From Streblospio benedicti (taxonomy: Eukaryota; Annelida; Polychaeta; Spionida; Spionidae): a stretch of 64,000 nt of DNA. The notes beneath the pieces were generated by a model. That model worked only from the letters and a program-made list of their open reading frames with translations. It made no database searches and had not been told where the DNA came from. Shown here piece by piece: positions 34,923 to 47,302 of this stretch; position 1 is the stretch's first letter; each line of letters starts with the position of its first letter. The translations under genes were made by a program, and so were the position numbers. The DNA lies in NCBI GenBank assembly GCA_019095985.1, contig CM032666.1:2198855-2262854 (forward strand), given 5' to 3'.

Positions 34923-37419
34923 AGACCACATGCAGTTTACTTATAAACTCAATATTAGAGTCACATAAAATAAGATTTCCACTATACTTTTGAGTAAAAT
35001 ATCCTTAGTGATGTCTAAAATCAAAAGGATATAATACAATATTCTGAATGTTAATTTTATAAAGATTAGACATCATTGTTCAATAATATATAAGTAGCAT
35101 TGAATTTATACAACTGGGTTGAATTTTGGAATCAAGTTGTATAGATCCAATGTTACTCATATAATAGTCTGATTGTATTTGTCACTGAATCACATTTTAA
35201 TGCTAAGCATGTCAACTCAATCTAAAGAAAATGTGAGAAAGTTTGGATATACTGATATGATTTTTATTAGTAACGTGATAAAATGCCTTTTACGAACATC
35301 ATCAAATGCAAATTGTAACCAACATTCACCTTTAAAACAGATACAATCTAATTCAAATTGCAAATATCCTGAATCGCATAACATAAGTCAAATAATTGCA
35401 TACCAATTGCATACTTATTAGACACCTGTCACATCAACGAAATTCTTTAAATTTGCTGTTTAAGTTTTGGCTAACAACTAAAATTCACACAGTAAAAAAT
35501 AGAGTAAAGAAAATGGAAAAAATAGAGTTAAGAAAATGGATTTTAAAAGCTGTGTTAGAAAAAAAAGCCACCGGAAATTGTCAACATCACAATAGACTGG
35601 AAAGCATGCAGTTTGGTCATCCTGAGATAACAGGCACAGCACATGATAAAGGTTCCAAATCACAACCACTTGTCACATTTGAGCACACATAGACCTGTTA
35701 ACCAATGAGTAAAACACAAATCTTCAACAAAATACAGGTATACCGTTGCTATCTTGATTCCCTATTGTTACAAGTTACAAGGTAAAGCATCATTTTACAT
35801 TGCATATATTTTAACAACTTTATGAAGAGCTAAACTTAATAATATGAACTGTACAATTTGCAGACTTTGCAGAAAATGCATGCTAAATATTCTACGCATT
35901 TCAGTGCAACTTTTGTCAACACAGCCTCTCACGCCTAGAGTAGCCAGTGCCCTCTATGAACAACATGTAATGTACGTTCTTACAAGAGGTAAAACAAACC
36001 TTTTGAAGATTAGATTGCACTTGCATTGACTTCATCAATCATATACATTATAATGTGCATAAATAAGATGCACACAAATCAAGCATAAAAGTAAATACTT
36101 GTATAATATAATAAAGCACACCCGGCTATGTACATGTACAATGTTTACAATGTATGATGAAGACTCTTAATGTGAACCACATTACATTTATTTATACATG
36201 CTGCGTCTATCAAATGCCACTCATTTTTTAGACTCTTCCAGACCTTCCTTCAAGTATTACTTATCACTAAATAAAAACTAGTAAAATTGCATAATGATTT
36301 GCGATAATTGCCTATAAATATATATCAAATTGACCTGATCTATCAGAATTGATAAGAAAAAATATAATAAAAATTAAAATGCATTAGTCAATTAGAAGTT
36401 CAAGTGTTGGAGGGAAAAAATCCACCACCAATTCAAGTGTTAATAATAGTTACTTATCAAACCACATGATTCACATTTCTACATATAAAAAAATCTCATT
36501 CTCCAACTAGACATGCTTCAATATTTTTTCACATTCAAAATATTGTTGATGAAAAATTCCAACTTTAGATCATAAATGTCGTTTAATTTGTCATAATGCT
36601 GCCTCATTCTTTAATTTGCTTTCATTAAATTTTAGAATATGACTCCACCACTAGATAGACCAATTTTGTGTCTTTTGAGTCATACTCATAAAGACAAAGT
36701 TGTTTGAAGCATCAAAGACATTATTTTGGACCAGCCAATATGTTTTCTTTGATACTATCCTTACTTTTCATGATCAAAAAATAGTTTCATGAATCATTTA
36801 TATAAATGCTCAGACACTAGACAAAATACTGTGAAGCAAATTGAGATCTCTCATAAAATGCAGTATGTCATGTGTTGATGTCCTAAAAGATTATCCACCG
36901 CAAGATACTTAAATGTACTACTGTACTGCTGTAAGTATTCTATCCATAGTGTTCCATTGTATATATGCTGCATATCTATCTCCATATTGTCTCCATAATA
37001 CAAGTCCCACAATAATATCAAGACACGACCAGCACCATGGTCCAATGCTGCTCATACGTCGTGTATACGCACCAGTAATGACAGTTACAATCTCAACCCC
37101 AAACACCTTCTTCATCTATCAACACCAACATAATCATTACACTTGAACTCACCAAAAAACCTTCACCCCTGAGTCTATTCTGGATCCCACACTGTTCGTC
37201 TACTCCCCACTACTTCCTCCACAGCCCAAACCCGACTAGACGAGTACAATCCATGCACATACACCACCACAACCATCACCACCATGTAGCACTGCTTGCC
37301 GTGGACACTCCCATTGCACTGACGTTCTATTCACAATACTTAGAATCACCACTCTTCTTATCTCTACCCCCTGTACTACTTACCCAACCCCATGACTGTG
37401 CCAACATCTCCGTGTACAT

Positions 37420-37738
37420 TATAAGCACGGTGCACCTAACCCCCCATACTTTCTCCACAAGCTGCCCCCCCCCCCCACACACACACACAGCACAGTGAAC
37501 ACGATGCACTGCTTACTCACAGTACTTATAATCACCGCTCTTCTTATAATCTACCCCCTGTGATACCTTCCCAAACCCCACCCAAATAGGCGCCATGACT
37601 ATGTTAACCATCACTCAGTCTCCTGATGTACGGTCCCTCTGCCCTCCTACCCCCTATATTTCCTCCACAAGCCGACCCCCACACACAGCACAGTGAGTAA
37701 GATGCACTGCTAAACTCACGCACGGTCCCTCTGCCTTC
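37420..37738. repeat. Decayed tandem copies of the 3' coding end of the Bcl-2-family gene
   Basis: The last coding segment has the plus-strand phrase 'acacagcacagtgagcacga' after 'cttcctccacaccgcgaccc' (37751-37805). Similar blocks occur at about 37630-37721 ('acggtccctctgccctccta', 'ttcctccacaagccgacccc', 'acacagcacagtgagtaaga') and about 37430-37521 ('ttctccacaagctgcccccc', 'cacagcacagtgaacacgat'). So the region encoding the membrane anchor was duplicated downstream at least twice and has decayed, with CA and C runs expanded. Confidence 0.65.
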
Positions 37739-40700
37739 CTAGCCCCTGTACTTCCTCCACACCGCGACCCCCACAGCGACCCCGACACACAGCACAGTGA
37801 GCACGACGACCGACCGGCGCTGTGCCAGCCAGCGCTCCGCCTCCCTCCGCGCACTCTCCCCGTACTCGCGCGACGTCTGCCTCCACAGCGGGATCAGAGG
37901 CCGGATCCGCTCCACGTTCTCCGACGCTTCCTCCTCCACCGAGCTCGACGACGATGCCGGGGATGCCGCGGCAGCGACAGAGGCTACGGCGGCGGCACCA
38001 CCGAGGGATGAGGCTGAAACAGGTGTTTTTTTATGTAAATGCATTGTTTGTGTCATTTAGTAGTGATTTCTTAGCATCTGGATTCTGACAAGTTCTGACA
38101 AGACTTTTTCACGTGACTGGGAATTCCACCCATCACATGACTCAATGCGGAAGCAGAGTGCAAAACATTGAACAACGTTCGTCGCACTTTGCTATCGAAG
38201 CCTGGACGCAGGTGGACGTCCACCGAAACGTCACTTCTAGACGAACAGAGGAGCATCTGAGTATGTTTTTTCCTTCTACTATGCATTGTTTGTGTTTGTA
38301 TTTTTGTGGGCAATAGAGACAAAATGAGGGAACAGATTGGAGGGGATGGTTGCGAAGTGGACTGGACAGCCAGGACATACTCTCACATTGGGGATAATTT
38401 AGAGCATGTCCAAATGAATTTAGGATTTTATTGATTGGTAAGTTATTGGTGAGATTGACCTCAATGCCTCCTCCTCATTGGAACTAGCCGTTGAGGATAT
38501 AGAAGCCACATTGAGGGGCAAGGCTAGAACAGGAATGAGGTTTGCATAGTTAAAAATTTAGTAGGTACGTAGTAAGTGAGTTTATCACATTGATTTGAAA
38601 TGTCACCGAAAAAGTAGTTTGTTTTTAAGGATTTGAAAGGACTGTCTTCAATTCAGGTCTTGGTAAATCGTAGCTTATTCTAGGATTCTTTTCTAAGCTT
38701 CAATAATAGGTATCATTGGTTATTTTTAGCAAGTAAATGATCAAACAGATATAGAGTGCTTCTTCCCAACATATCCCAGAATCACCAATTTATTTGAGAC
38801 ATCACACCTACACCAAACGATAAGATCAGGGATGGGGTCAATTCCATTGGAATTGTGGAATTCAATTTAAATTCCGGAATTGGAATTGGAATTGAAGATC
38901 TGAAAGAAATTTGGAATTGGAATTGGAATTGACCTTGATCCCATCTAGTCAATTCCACTTCAATTCCACCCAAATTCGATTTATATTATTACTATTTCAA
39001 CTTGATTTTTCATGTAGCCAACTCTTCACATCAAAGCAATATTCAAAGCAAAAGACAGCCTTTGATAATGATATTGTGTGATAGGTGTGATGCATTATGT
39101 ATTAAATATCACAATATTATTAATAAGTTGGCAATATATGAGTATTTAAAATAAACATACACAATCATTTGACATGCATGTAGATAACATTTTACTAATA
39201 CGGAATTGCAATTGGAATTGATGTCAGAGGAATCGGAATTTGAATTTGAATTGAGCCTTAACGGGAAAATGGAATTTGAATTTGAATTGAACCATGAGGG
39301 GAAAAATGGAATTGGAATCAGAATTGACAAAACAGAATTGACACCATTCCTGGATAAGATCTAAATGCACTCACAGAGGGTTGGAAAATGTCGCAACATT
39401 GTAGTTACATTTATTTTAATATATATGTCAACATTTATTAAATTTATCAACATTCTCAATATTCAATGATTTTTTGACACATTATATTCTAAGCATATTT
39501 GCGAATTTCTCCTCACCCTGCTCCACCACAGGCCCGTCCCCCTGGGGCGGGGCGTCCACCGCGTCATGGGGCAGCTCCTCCTCCTCCCCACAGTCAGGCG
39601 TGTCCTCGCCCCCAGACTGGGTCAGCGTCGCGGTCGACGGCCCGTCCGGCTCACACGGGTCAGGCTGCTACAGCGGGGGAAACGCCAGGTCAGATTTGCT
39701 GATTATTATTCAGGGTCAGGATTAGGTGGATAAGTCCTACTGATCAGCAGGATGAGTAGCCCTAAAAAATATTCTCGTCCTGCAAACAATGTACTCGTCT
39801 TCCCTGCACAAACTCTATACCAGTATGGCAAATTGCACAGAATTGCTACTTGTCAACAGGACGATTTGTTAAAACTTTTTACTTATCCTCCATAAGTTTT
39901 TAATAGTCTAGACCAGTGGATGAGAGGCTAATCTTGACCCTGTTATTTGTCATGGACAAACAAGTACAATTAAAAAACAACAATATCTACTCTTCATGGA
40001 AAAGCAAAAGAATTCGTTGATATTATTACATATGGAATTGGAAACAATGAACATGTAAATGTGGTTTGGTTTTAATTTCCACAGATATATGGGTGCTCTA
40101 ACGATTTTAGACATGACGTTTCCTATCATCAGCGTGGGTCCTTCCATCAATTTTTCAAGTGATACAAAAAACATCGTCAGTCTACGTAAATCTCTTTTAT
40201 ACTGTACATACAATTATATTCACTGTTAAAACATCTAACCATGGGTCCAACGGCTGAAGACATCACTGAACATTTTGACAGTGCATCGTTATATCTCATG
40301 ACGATATATAAAGTACATAGCCATGATCCAAAGGTCCTAATATCTGTAGAAGTAATTTTCAAAATCCAACCAATCAGAAGCCCCACTGACGAAGTGTTCA
40401 GCAGTATTATTATAATGCAATTTTGAATTTTTGGCACCACTGCCAAGTTCCGCGGGATGAGATAAGTCTCGTCCACCGGTTATATTATGAATATGGTCAT
40501 GTAAAGGCAGTGTGAGTAATAAAACCGTGCAACCGATGAGGTGGCAGTGGGGCTTGTGATTGTTTGAATTTGTGACCAACTTCCAACAATATTAAGGGGT
40601 TTGAATCAATCAGTGGTGAGATATGACGATGCACAAAAAATGATGACACAAAACCTCACTATGACAAGGCCACGAATAAGTACCCGTCCTATAGTTCAAG

Positions 40701-42823
40701 ACGGGTATCTGGCATCATCAGGACGAGTTACTTTGAGTATTCTTCACTCATATCAGACATCAGTAGAAATTGAATTTACATAAAATTTACAGTTTAATGA
40801 TTTGGACACGTAAATCTGAGATAGTACGGGTACATTTTTCAGGACACACGTCCTATGGTCAAGTATGATTTTTCTCCTATTTGTGTCTCTGCTATGAGAA
40901 GAGTACCAGGGGTTTGAATCAATTGGTGGTGAGATATGACGATGCACAAAAAATGATGACACAAACTCTCAGTATGAGAAGAGAATCCACCTGGCCGCCG
41001 CCGCCTGCCGCCGGGACGTCAGCGTCTGGAGGCAGCGGGAGGTCGTCATCCTCATCGCCCTCGGAGACGCCCGGACTCAGCGAGCCCAGCTCGTGGATCG
41101 CGTGCTGCCGAAGAGAAATAAAGCATGTCATTCAGTTCAAATATAACAACATCAAATCATAACATCCGTTTTTTATCATGTTCAGAAAAAGCTTCATATT
41201 TAGTCAATTCCAGAAATAATTTTATATCTAAAAGTATCTGAGTTTTGCTCAATAAGTTTTGATTAAAGATCTCAAGTTTTGCAGCACTAACCATGTATAA
41301 CAATGTTAACAGTTTATATTAGGTTTTTTTAATTGATTTCTATTATCTTATTTTTTTTATGATTTTTTTTATTCTCATTTTATTGTATTATTGTTATCAT
41401 AATTATATTGTTTTGTATTATACACTTGTATTGGCCAATATACGGTAAAAAACAACAACGAATAAATAAATACATATAGTGTGCTATCAGTGCCCAAATA
41501 ACACCAACTCTCTTTAACATTTTTCTTCTCATTTTCTGCTGCGATGCAAATATCAAAGATCATCTAGAATGAGCAACAGTTTTATAGGACTAATAGTTAT
41601 TTTGCCATAGTATCCAATAGACTAGTAAAGCTTTATCTGTTATCTGGAACATTGGGTACAATGAATTAGATAGACATCCCCAGTAACTTCAATCATTTAC
41701 TACAAATATCAGATAAGGTGGGTAGTTTATAGTGTGTACAGTAAATCTAACCCTAACCAGTCTCCTACTTAACTCCCTCATAACATATTACCTCTCACTT
41801 TGCACTGACATACAAGCATCACTGGACCTTATGACTCACCCATCCTCCCTTGTCGACGATGAACTTGGCTGCGGAGTCTGAGATGAGCCTGGTGGTGTGG
41901 CGGGTCAGATCGGCCAGACTCCCCGGGGCCTTCTTCAGAACCTCGTACGTCACCTTCTTGCTGAACATCAGCAGCACTGCCACCTGCAAGCAGGAAACAG
42001 AACAACCGGTTAAAACTAGTCGCGACAAGTACCATTTAAGATGTATTGGATTTGTTCAGGATTTGAAAACATGTACAATCAAATCATGCAGAGCATTATC
42101 ACAGACTATCTTGACTGGCACATATAACACCGATAACACAAGAAAGCTTACACAAAGTACGGCTTTACTGATGTAATTAATACTAATTATCTTGAACGCC
42201 ATGTGGCCATTCAGGTTGAAAAGTTGTCAAATCTATGTGGTGGACGAATTAACATTGGATTTTCAATAACATAGATTTTGAGATAATCCAACTGTGGCAA
42301 GGTAGTCCTTGAATGATGCTTACTATTGCAGAATTGAATAAACCCAAAAATAAGGTTGCGCTTACCAAAACGATTCACTGCTTCCTGATAAATTTGGTTT
42401 AGCGTTTGGCTTTATTCTCAACTGAAATATACCTGTCATGGGCATCACTCATTGATGCTAAATGATTAGCCGGCAGTGAAGCCCTAATTGGGCCCTATGT
42501 CGGTACATCTCCGTGCACAGCTCTGTAGCTACATCCAACACAACAATAGCATATTCCATTCCAATCCCATCTTTCTCTTCGTGGGACCATAATAATAGAA
42601 CAATACTATAGCCCACAATAGCAGTAAAGTCAGGAAAAATTGAGAGCATGTATACATTAAAACCGCAGTGACACGCACGAAAACAGCATCCCACCTTTGT
42701 CCAGCCGCGCGTGCTGCGGTCGAGCTCCTGCGTAGCCTTCTGCAGACTGGTGTACGTCAGCTCCGGCTCCCCCATCAGGGCCTCAAACGCAGAGTTCAGC
42801 ATCGTGCTGTAACGCTCCTGTAC
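37739..42823 (-). CDS. Bcl-2 family protein, BCL2L13 (Bcl-rambo)-like, 5' end missing
   Basis: Five exons with agreeing phases: 42695-42823, 41840-41983, 40991-41104, 39517-39667, 37739-38013 (271 codons with stop). Order: an amphipathic helix region ('NSAFEALMGEPELTYTSLQK'), a BH1-like 'STRGWTKVAVLLMFSKKV', a BH2-like 'SDSAAKFIVDKGGW', then 'LGSLSPGVSEGDEDDDLP', a long acidic disordered stretch, and a C-terminal membrane helix 'VVVLTVLCVGVAVGVAV' with tail WRKYRG. The long acidic linker between the Bcl-2 core and the anchor is typical of BCL2L13, a mitochondrial outer-membrane protein in apoptosis and mitophagy; ordinary Bcl-2 members have the anchor close to BH2. Exon breaks at GW-T-K and GGW also agree with that family as I recall it. 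The N-terminal exons (BH4 side) are not found and may lie in the gap at 44099. BOK or another Bcl-2 branch is the alternative. Confidence 0.72.
38827..39352. mobile_element. hAT-type MITE with 8-bp target duplication
   Basis: Ends CAGGGATGGGGTCAATTC and, inverted at the right, CAGGAATGGTGTCAATTC. The 8-bp duplication gataagat is perfect at 38819-38826 and 39353-39360. CAGGG-type ends plus an 8-bp duplication are diagnostic of hAT elements. The 526-bp interior consists of decayed 'ggaattggaattgg' hexamer arrays near both ends and no coding sequence. It sits in the intron before the last exon of the Bcl-2-family gene. Confidence 0.88.
40595..40990. repeat. Intronic tandem duplication reaching an exon donor
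   Basis: 'ggggtttgaatcaatcagtg' at about 40598 and 'ggggtttgaatcaattggtg' at about 40910 begin two copies, near identical for about 75 nt ('gtgagatatgacgatgcaca', 'aaaaatgatgacacaaa'). The second copy ends at the donor of the 40991-41104 exon. Between them 'cgtcctatagttcaag' and 'cgtcctatggtcaag' form a further pair. Period about 312 bp. Confidence 0.75.
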
Positions 42824-44098
42824 CTGTCCGCCGGCAAAACAGTAGATTTTCACATTCATTCCTCTGTTCTACGCATTAGAAAATAGATTATTTAGGCTGA
42901 AAAGGCCCTGTAAACAGAGATGTTTTTGGAATTGGTGTTTCTGAACACAATACACGCATATTTCTATGTGGTAATCACGTTCAAAAGTTACATGGAAACA
43001 ATGTACAGTATTATAAAATTGCACGAGGCTCACTTGCCTGTTATTAAAAATTTAACTCACAACGCAATCTACAGAGCAGGAACAGTTTTCAACATGAAAT
43101 AAAGAATGAACCTTGATTTCTTAGCCTCACATGGTCAGTTTTGAAAATAAAAACAGTTAATGCACCCAAGAACACAAACAATCTCTATCACTGAAACATA
43201 ATTTAAAAAAAAAAGAACTAATAATTCCAAAAAGCAGGTTGGGCCTCAGACGGTATGAAACTAGTCTCAGACTGCATACAGGTCTAAACTGAAAACTCAA
43301 GACGAAACCCTACCTCTGACCTAAAACCTAGATGACTGTAATACCTGGATGAAACTGGACAAAATCAAAAAAACTAATGTTGGTTTTCTGATGTGTACAG
43401 GTCTTTCCACTGAATCACATGCAGTGCATACATGACACTTCTTACCAGATTTTTGCAACAAAAAATATCTCATGTCAAAATTACTTGACTGCAAGCGACC
43501 TCTGTAAACAAATCCTTCTCACAATGGCAAACTCCGTGGAAACCGTAGGTTCCGCCTCTGCAACGTCAGGGGCAGGCGTTGTGCAATTAAGCTACCCGCC
43601 TTATGCGGGAAAGTCCGACTTTTGAGGTGTATTTTCTGTAAAATACTCATCCATGTTATTCCAAACCGTGGAGTAATATCAATAACAAAGCCCTTAAGTA
43701 TCTATGCATCTGAGGCATTGTTTCTCAAAATAGCGTCATGATTATAATAATTTAGTTTAAATACATACTTATTTCCAGATCTGCTAAAGTGCTTTGAAGT
43801 TTAATTTTATAACGCACTCATTATTATTAATGCCTCGACGCTTGAAGTAAAATAGAGACTTAGACTGTACATATGTAATGTTGAATGAAGTGTTTTATAA
43901 TTGGAAATTGGGAGCCAAAAAAATGGACCTTTTTCAAGGAAAATATACGTGAAAAAATGTATAATCCGGGGGTAACGTTTATCGTATAAATTAGAAAAGG
44001 AAAAAAGCAACATTTTTTTGATAATCTTGCAAAAACACACGACCGTCAAAATCGGTTTCTTGGGGCTTGAGGCAAAAAAACAACCTTTTGGGAAATTT
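42824..44098. other. Region between the two divergent genes, no exon found
   Basis: The first exons of the Bcl-2-family gene (minus strand) and of V-ATPase subunit E (plus strand) should fall here or in the gap. I searched both strands for the conserved N-terminus of subunit E and for a BH4-like exon and saw neither. A GC-richer stretch at 43526-43625 opens with ATGGCAAACTCC but encodes only 33 codons without likeness. Confidence 0.45.
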
Positions 44099-44198
44099 NN
44101 NNNNNNNNNNNNNNNNNNNNNNNNNNNNNNNNNNNNNNNNNNNNNNNNNNNNNNNNNNNNNNNNNNNNNNNNNNNNNNNNNNNNNNNNNNNNNNNNNN
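44099..44198. other. Assembly gap of 100 N
   Basis: Exactly 100 N. Subunit E coding sequence begins at the first base after it, so the contig break falls inside that gene. Confidence 0.95.
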
Positions 44199-44354
44199 TC
44201 CCAAGGCCTCTATCAGATGCTCGAGGAGAACATCAAACTGCGCTGCCGTGAGAAAGACGTGGCCATTGTGAGGGTGAGCACTCAATCTACTCCAAAATGT
44301 TTCTGACATTCTCCTCAAGCCTATCTCCATTACCTAACTTTATAAACGTGCTGA

Positions 44355-44385
<31 letters not shown>

Positions 44386-45882
44386 GACATATGTAAATAT
44401 CCACAAACACAAATTTTCTTCATTGCATGATCAAAACACTGAGCATGTATTGATCTGAAACTAGAATTCTAAGCATCGTAAACTGGACTTTCAAGCCTTA
44501 ATTATTCCTTGCAGGAGGTGTACCCAAAAGCTGTCGACAATTACAAAAAAGCCACAGGAAAGGATGTGAAAGTAACAATCGACGAAGACGTGTACTTGCC
44601 TGGAGATCTGTAAGTACACTTGCGCTGGCTTTGTTGTCTCAAATGTCCATTTTTCCAATAGGCAGTAAATGGTTTAATGGTTCTTTGTATTTGCTATTAC
44701 ATGTATGTTATTCTATATAATTTTTTTTTATTTTTTATTTTAAGAAAATGTTATTCTATATCAAATCTAAAAAGATAGAATATGCAAGTTTTAGTTATGT
44801 AAATTTTGAGAATCTTGTCTTCTTTTAGACATTCAAAGTGGATCTTATATTTTTAATAGAAATCTAAAATATGCAATTTGTTTTGTATTTTGAAATTTGA
44901 TGAAAACAGCGAACATAAATTTTCAAAGAATAATGTTATTTTCTCGATAGAATTTTTAAGTATCAATATGCTGTTGGTAATATTTATTTGTAGAAATGAA
45001 TTAAATTAGCATGTTCGTAACAATATCAAAATCAAATATTTTTTTAACCAATAATGATCATTTTGTCTCTGATATATTTTATATTTTTCATGTGAATATT
45101 TTTTACTTTGATGAATCGTAAGTGTCATATGAATTTTTAGTTGAATTAAGTGTTCAGTTTTATTGGTTCATGTTATTCATGTTTTATTTGATTGCTCTAG
45201 CGGAAGTGAAGAAATCCATAATATGCATCCCTGCCAATGTCATTGTGTTGGAAATTATATAACTCAACCAAATTTAGAATTACCATGTCATTAGTGACTG
45301 AAGCCATTAATTCTATAGTTCTTATCATTTTTGATTGCTAAATATGAAAGTGATGTGCAATCCACTAAATATGTATGTTTGTAATGAAGTACATGGTTCT
45401 TTTGTAAGAGTGCATTGTGTCGTATAGGAGTACCTTGGGGCTCATGGCTGTACATTGCATGTTGGAGTACATTGTGTAATTCATTAAATTTATTTTAAGG
45501 AGTATATTGTGTGGTGTTGTAGGAGTGGTGGCGTGGAGCTTTTGGCCCAGAATGGCAAGATCAAGTGCGTCAACACACTGGAGAACCGGCTCAAACTCAT
45601 TAGTGGACAGGTAACTCTTATGTTCATTATTTCCCATAAGCACTGATTTTCATGGTCTTGAACAAGGGAAACGTTATGACTGTTGGTGGGGGCTTAATCG
45701 TTGCTAGAGTCAATTTTTAAATTCATTTCAAAATTAAATAGCTTGTCCAAATTGGTGTCAATTATTTCTTTATTTTGTAATTGAAACCTTGTTGCTAATC
45801 CTGTGCATTTTTCTTTTAGATGCTGCCTGAATTGCGTGAGATTTTGTTTGGTTCCAATCCCAATAGAAAGTTCAGGGACTAG
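44199..45882 (+). CDS. ATP6V1E1: V-type proton ATPase subunit E, C-terminal half
   Basis: Subunit E forms, with subunit G, the peripheral stalk that ties the V1 ATPase head to the membrane sector of the vacuolar/lysosomal proton pump. Exons: 44199-44273 (cut by the gap), 44515-44609, 45523-45610, 45820-45882, with GT-AG junctions and agreeing phases; the last ends in TAG. The product (106 residues) covers the globular C-terminal domain: 'QGLYQMLEENIKLRCREKD', 'YPKAVDNYKKATGKDVKVTI', 'YLPGDLSGGVEL', 'KIKCVNTLENRLKLI', 'MLPELREILFGSNPNRKF'. It aligns along its whole length with human ATP6V1E1. The N-terminal coiled coil, about 120 residues, is missing from the window, most likely lost in the gap. 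Introns are 241-913 nt. Symbol by similarity; the animal may have one E gene. Confidence 0.95.
44355..44385. repeat. Poly-T run in a subunit E intron
   Basis: About 31 consecutive T in the first visible intron, a simple mononucleotide run. Length is likely unreliable in assembly. Confidence 0.8.
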
Positions 45883-46013
45883 TCATCAAAATTACCAAAA
45901 ATAATTTCAACTAGGTTTATCAAATTGTGTGTGTAGAAAAAAAAGAAAACTTAATTTACCATAGGAAACATTTAATTTCTATTTATTATAGTGTTAAGTT
46001 ACCAAAATATGGT

Positions 46014-46019
46014 AATAAA
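46014..46019 (+). promoter_or_regulatory. Likely polyadenylation signal of subunit E (AATAAA)
   Basis: AATAAA 132 nt after the stop codon, the nearest of several. Others at 46355-46360 and 46631-46636 could give longer 3' ends. Confidence 0.5.
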
Positions 46020-47176
46020 ACTTTATGAACCACTTGATAGAGCAGAGAAATATATGACTGAACTGTTCGATTTACCGGTAGTAAAGAATACATTTATAGA
46101 TAAAAGTTGAATGTAGATTGGCAGTCATCATGTCTGTAAATATTTCATGTTGTAATGAGGTTTATGCATTCCAAGTTAAATGAACTGTTTTTAAAGCATA
46201 GTGGATTGTGTAGCTGTTTATTTCTAAGATTATAGTTCTAAATAATCTTGATTTCTGGGTGTGCAATAGTGTTAAAGGATCATTGATTTATCTTGCTGTG
46301 GCAAGATATGAATTGTTATTTGTACATAGTGAGAAAGAAATGCAAGTAGTAGGCAATAAAATGTTAACAAAAATCAATGATGTATTTATTTTTTGTTCTC
46401 TGTCAATGTTTTTAAACATTTTAACAGACATCAAATTTTGAGTTTGCATAATGCCTTCAATATTATACAAATTATCCCATGACTATGCAGTTATTCCATT
46501 AATAATGTTTTAATACATATTCATTTTATTTGATTACATCAAATTGCTTTTTATGAACATTCACATCGTGAAATACATGAGAATTAAAAATTCCGGAATG
46601 AGATCATTGATCATTCAAATGTGATATGACAATAAAGGTTATAATTTTTTTTAAATACAAAAAAAGAACACCGGGGTACAAAATACAGCGAATTATCAAA
46701 TGACCTCATATTCATACCATATACACGAACAAAAATACATTTCTATTCAATATACCATTTTACCTCTTGTGACTTCAAAATCACAAATCACTGTTCATGC
46801 CAACATTTGAAAGTTTATCAAATTGACAACTCCCCATCTTAACCAGTCATTTTAATTAACCATGTCATAAAAAAATGTACAAAATTGCATAGAGAAATGC
46901 GCATGAAGATCTTTACCATGTAATCCAAACCAATTATTCACTGACGATTTCAAAATACACGGTATCATAAGTAAATTTCAATCCTAAAATGTCATCCATA
47001 ATAAACGTATCCATAAAATAGAACATTGCTTCATTGGGATCTCTGTTCATGACTGTGTGTGTCAATATACAGTAAGAACTGATAAATTGAATTTATGGAT
47101 AATAGTGTCTTGAGTGTGTAGCCATTTCCCTTTATATTACTTTAAATCATAATAATTCAAAATTTTAATAACAATT

Positions 47177-47182
47177 TTTATT
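47177..47182 (-). promoter_or_regulatory. Likely polyadenylation signal of PAAF1 (AATAAA)
   Basis: TTTATT on the plus strand, 121 nt beyond the PAAF1 stop codon. Confidence 0.45.
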
Positions 47183-47302
47183 TACTCCCTTTACGTTTGA
47201 CGCAAATGGGTCTAACTGTTCAGGATTTCATACTGAAGCTTCTGCTGCATTTAACATACAGTGCACAACTATGTACAAAAAGAGCACCCTTTAATCCAAT
47301 GA

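Larger units (their letters stand above)
31611..37300. other. AT-rich spacer upstream of XDH
   Basis: About 5.7 kb without a convincing exon. It should hold the XDH promoter just above 31610, but I could pick no TATA box or initiator with confidence. It contains one TIR element (31944-32119) and two hairpins (34828-34922 and an imperfect one at about 35085-35168). Short open frames show no family likeness. The last part (about 36900-37300) is C-rich on the plus strand and may be 3' flank of the Bcl-2-family gene. Confidence 0.5.
45883..47302. other. Convergent 3' regions of subunit E and PAAF1
   Basis: The two genes end tail to tail, 1420 bp apart. Polyadenylation signals for both are listed separately. 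Otherwise AT-rich with no exon. Confidence 0.6.

Noticed and set aside
37455-37490. CRISPR-like or regulatory array in the C/CA-rich stretch
   Set aside because: Simple C and CA runs inside decayed duplications; no spaced identical repeats.
37654-37854. 66-codon minus-strand frame overlapping the Bcl-2-family last exon
   Set aside because: Shadow frame across the real exon and its duplicated flank.
42458-42694. Extension of the first visible Bcl-2-family exon into 3' sequence
   Set aside because: A good donor follows GW-T-K and the extended peptide has no family likeness.
37739-42823. BOK, or a classical Bcl-2/Bcl-xL type gene
   Set aside because: A long acidic linker separates the BH2-like GGW from the anchor, which those lack; kept as an alternative.
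43526-43624. Short frame MANSVETVGSASATS as a first exon of subunit E or of the Bcl-2-family gene
   Set aside because: 33 codons to a stop, no likeness to either N-terminus, wrong strand for the latter.
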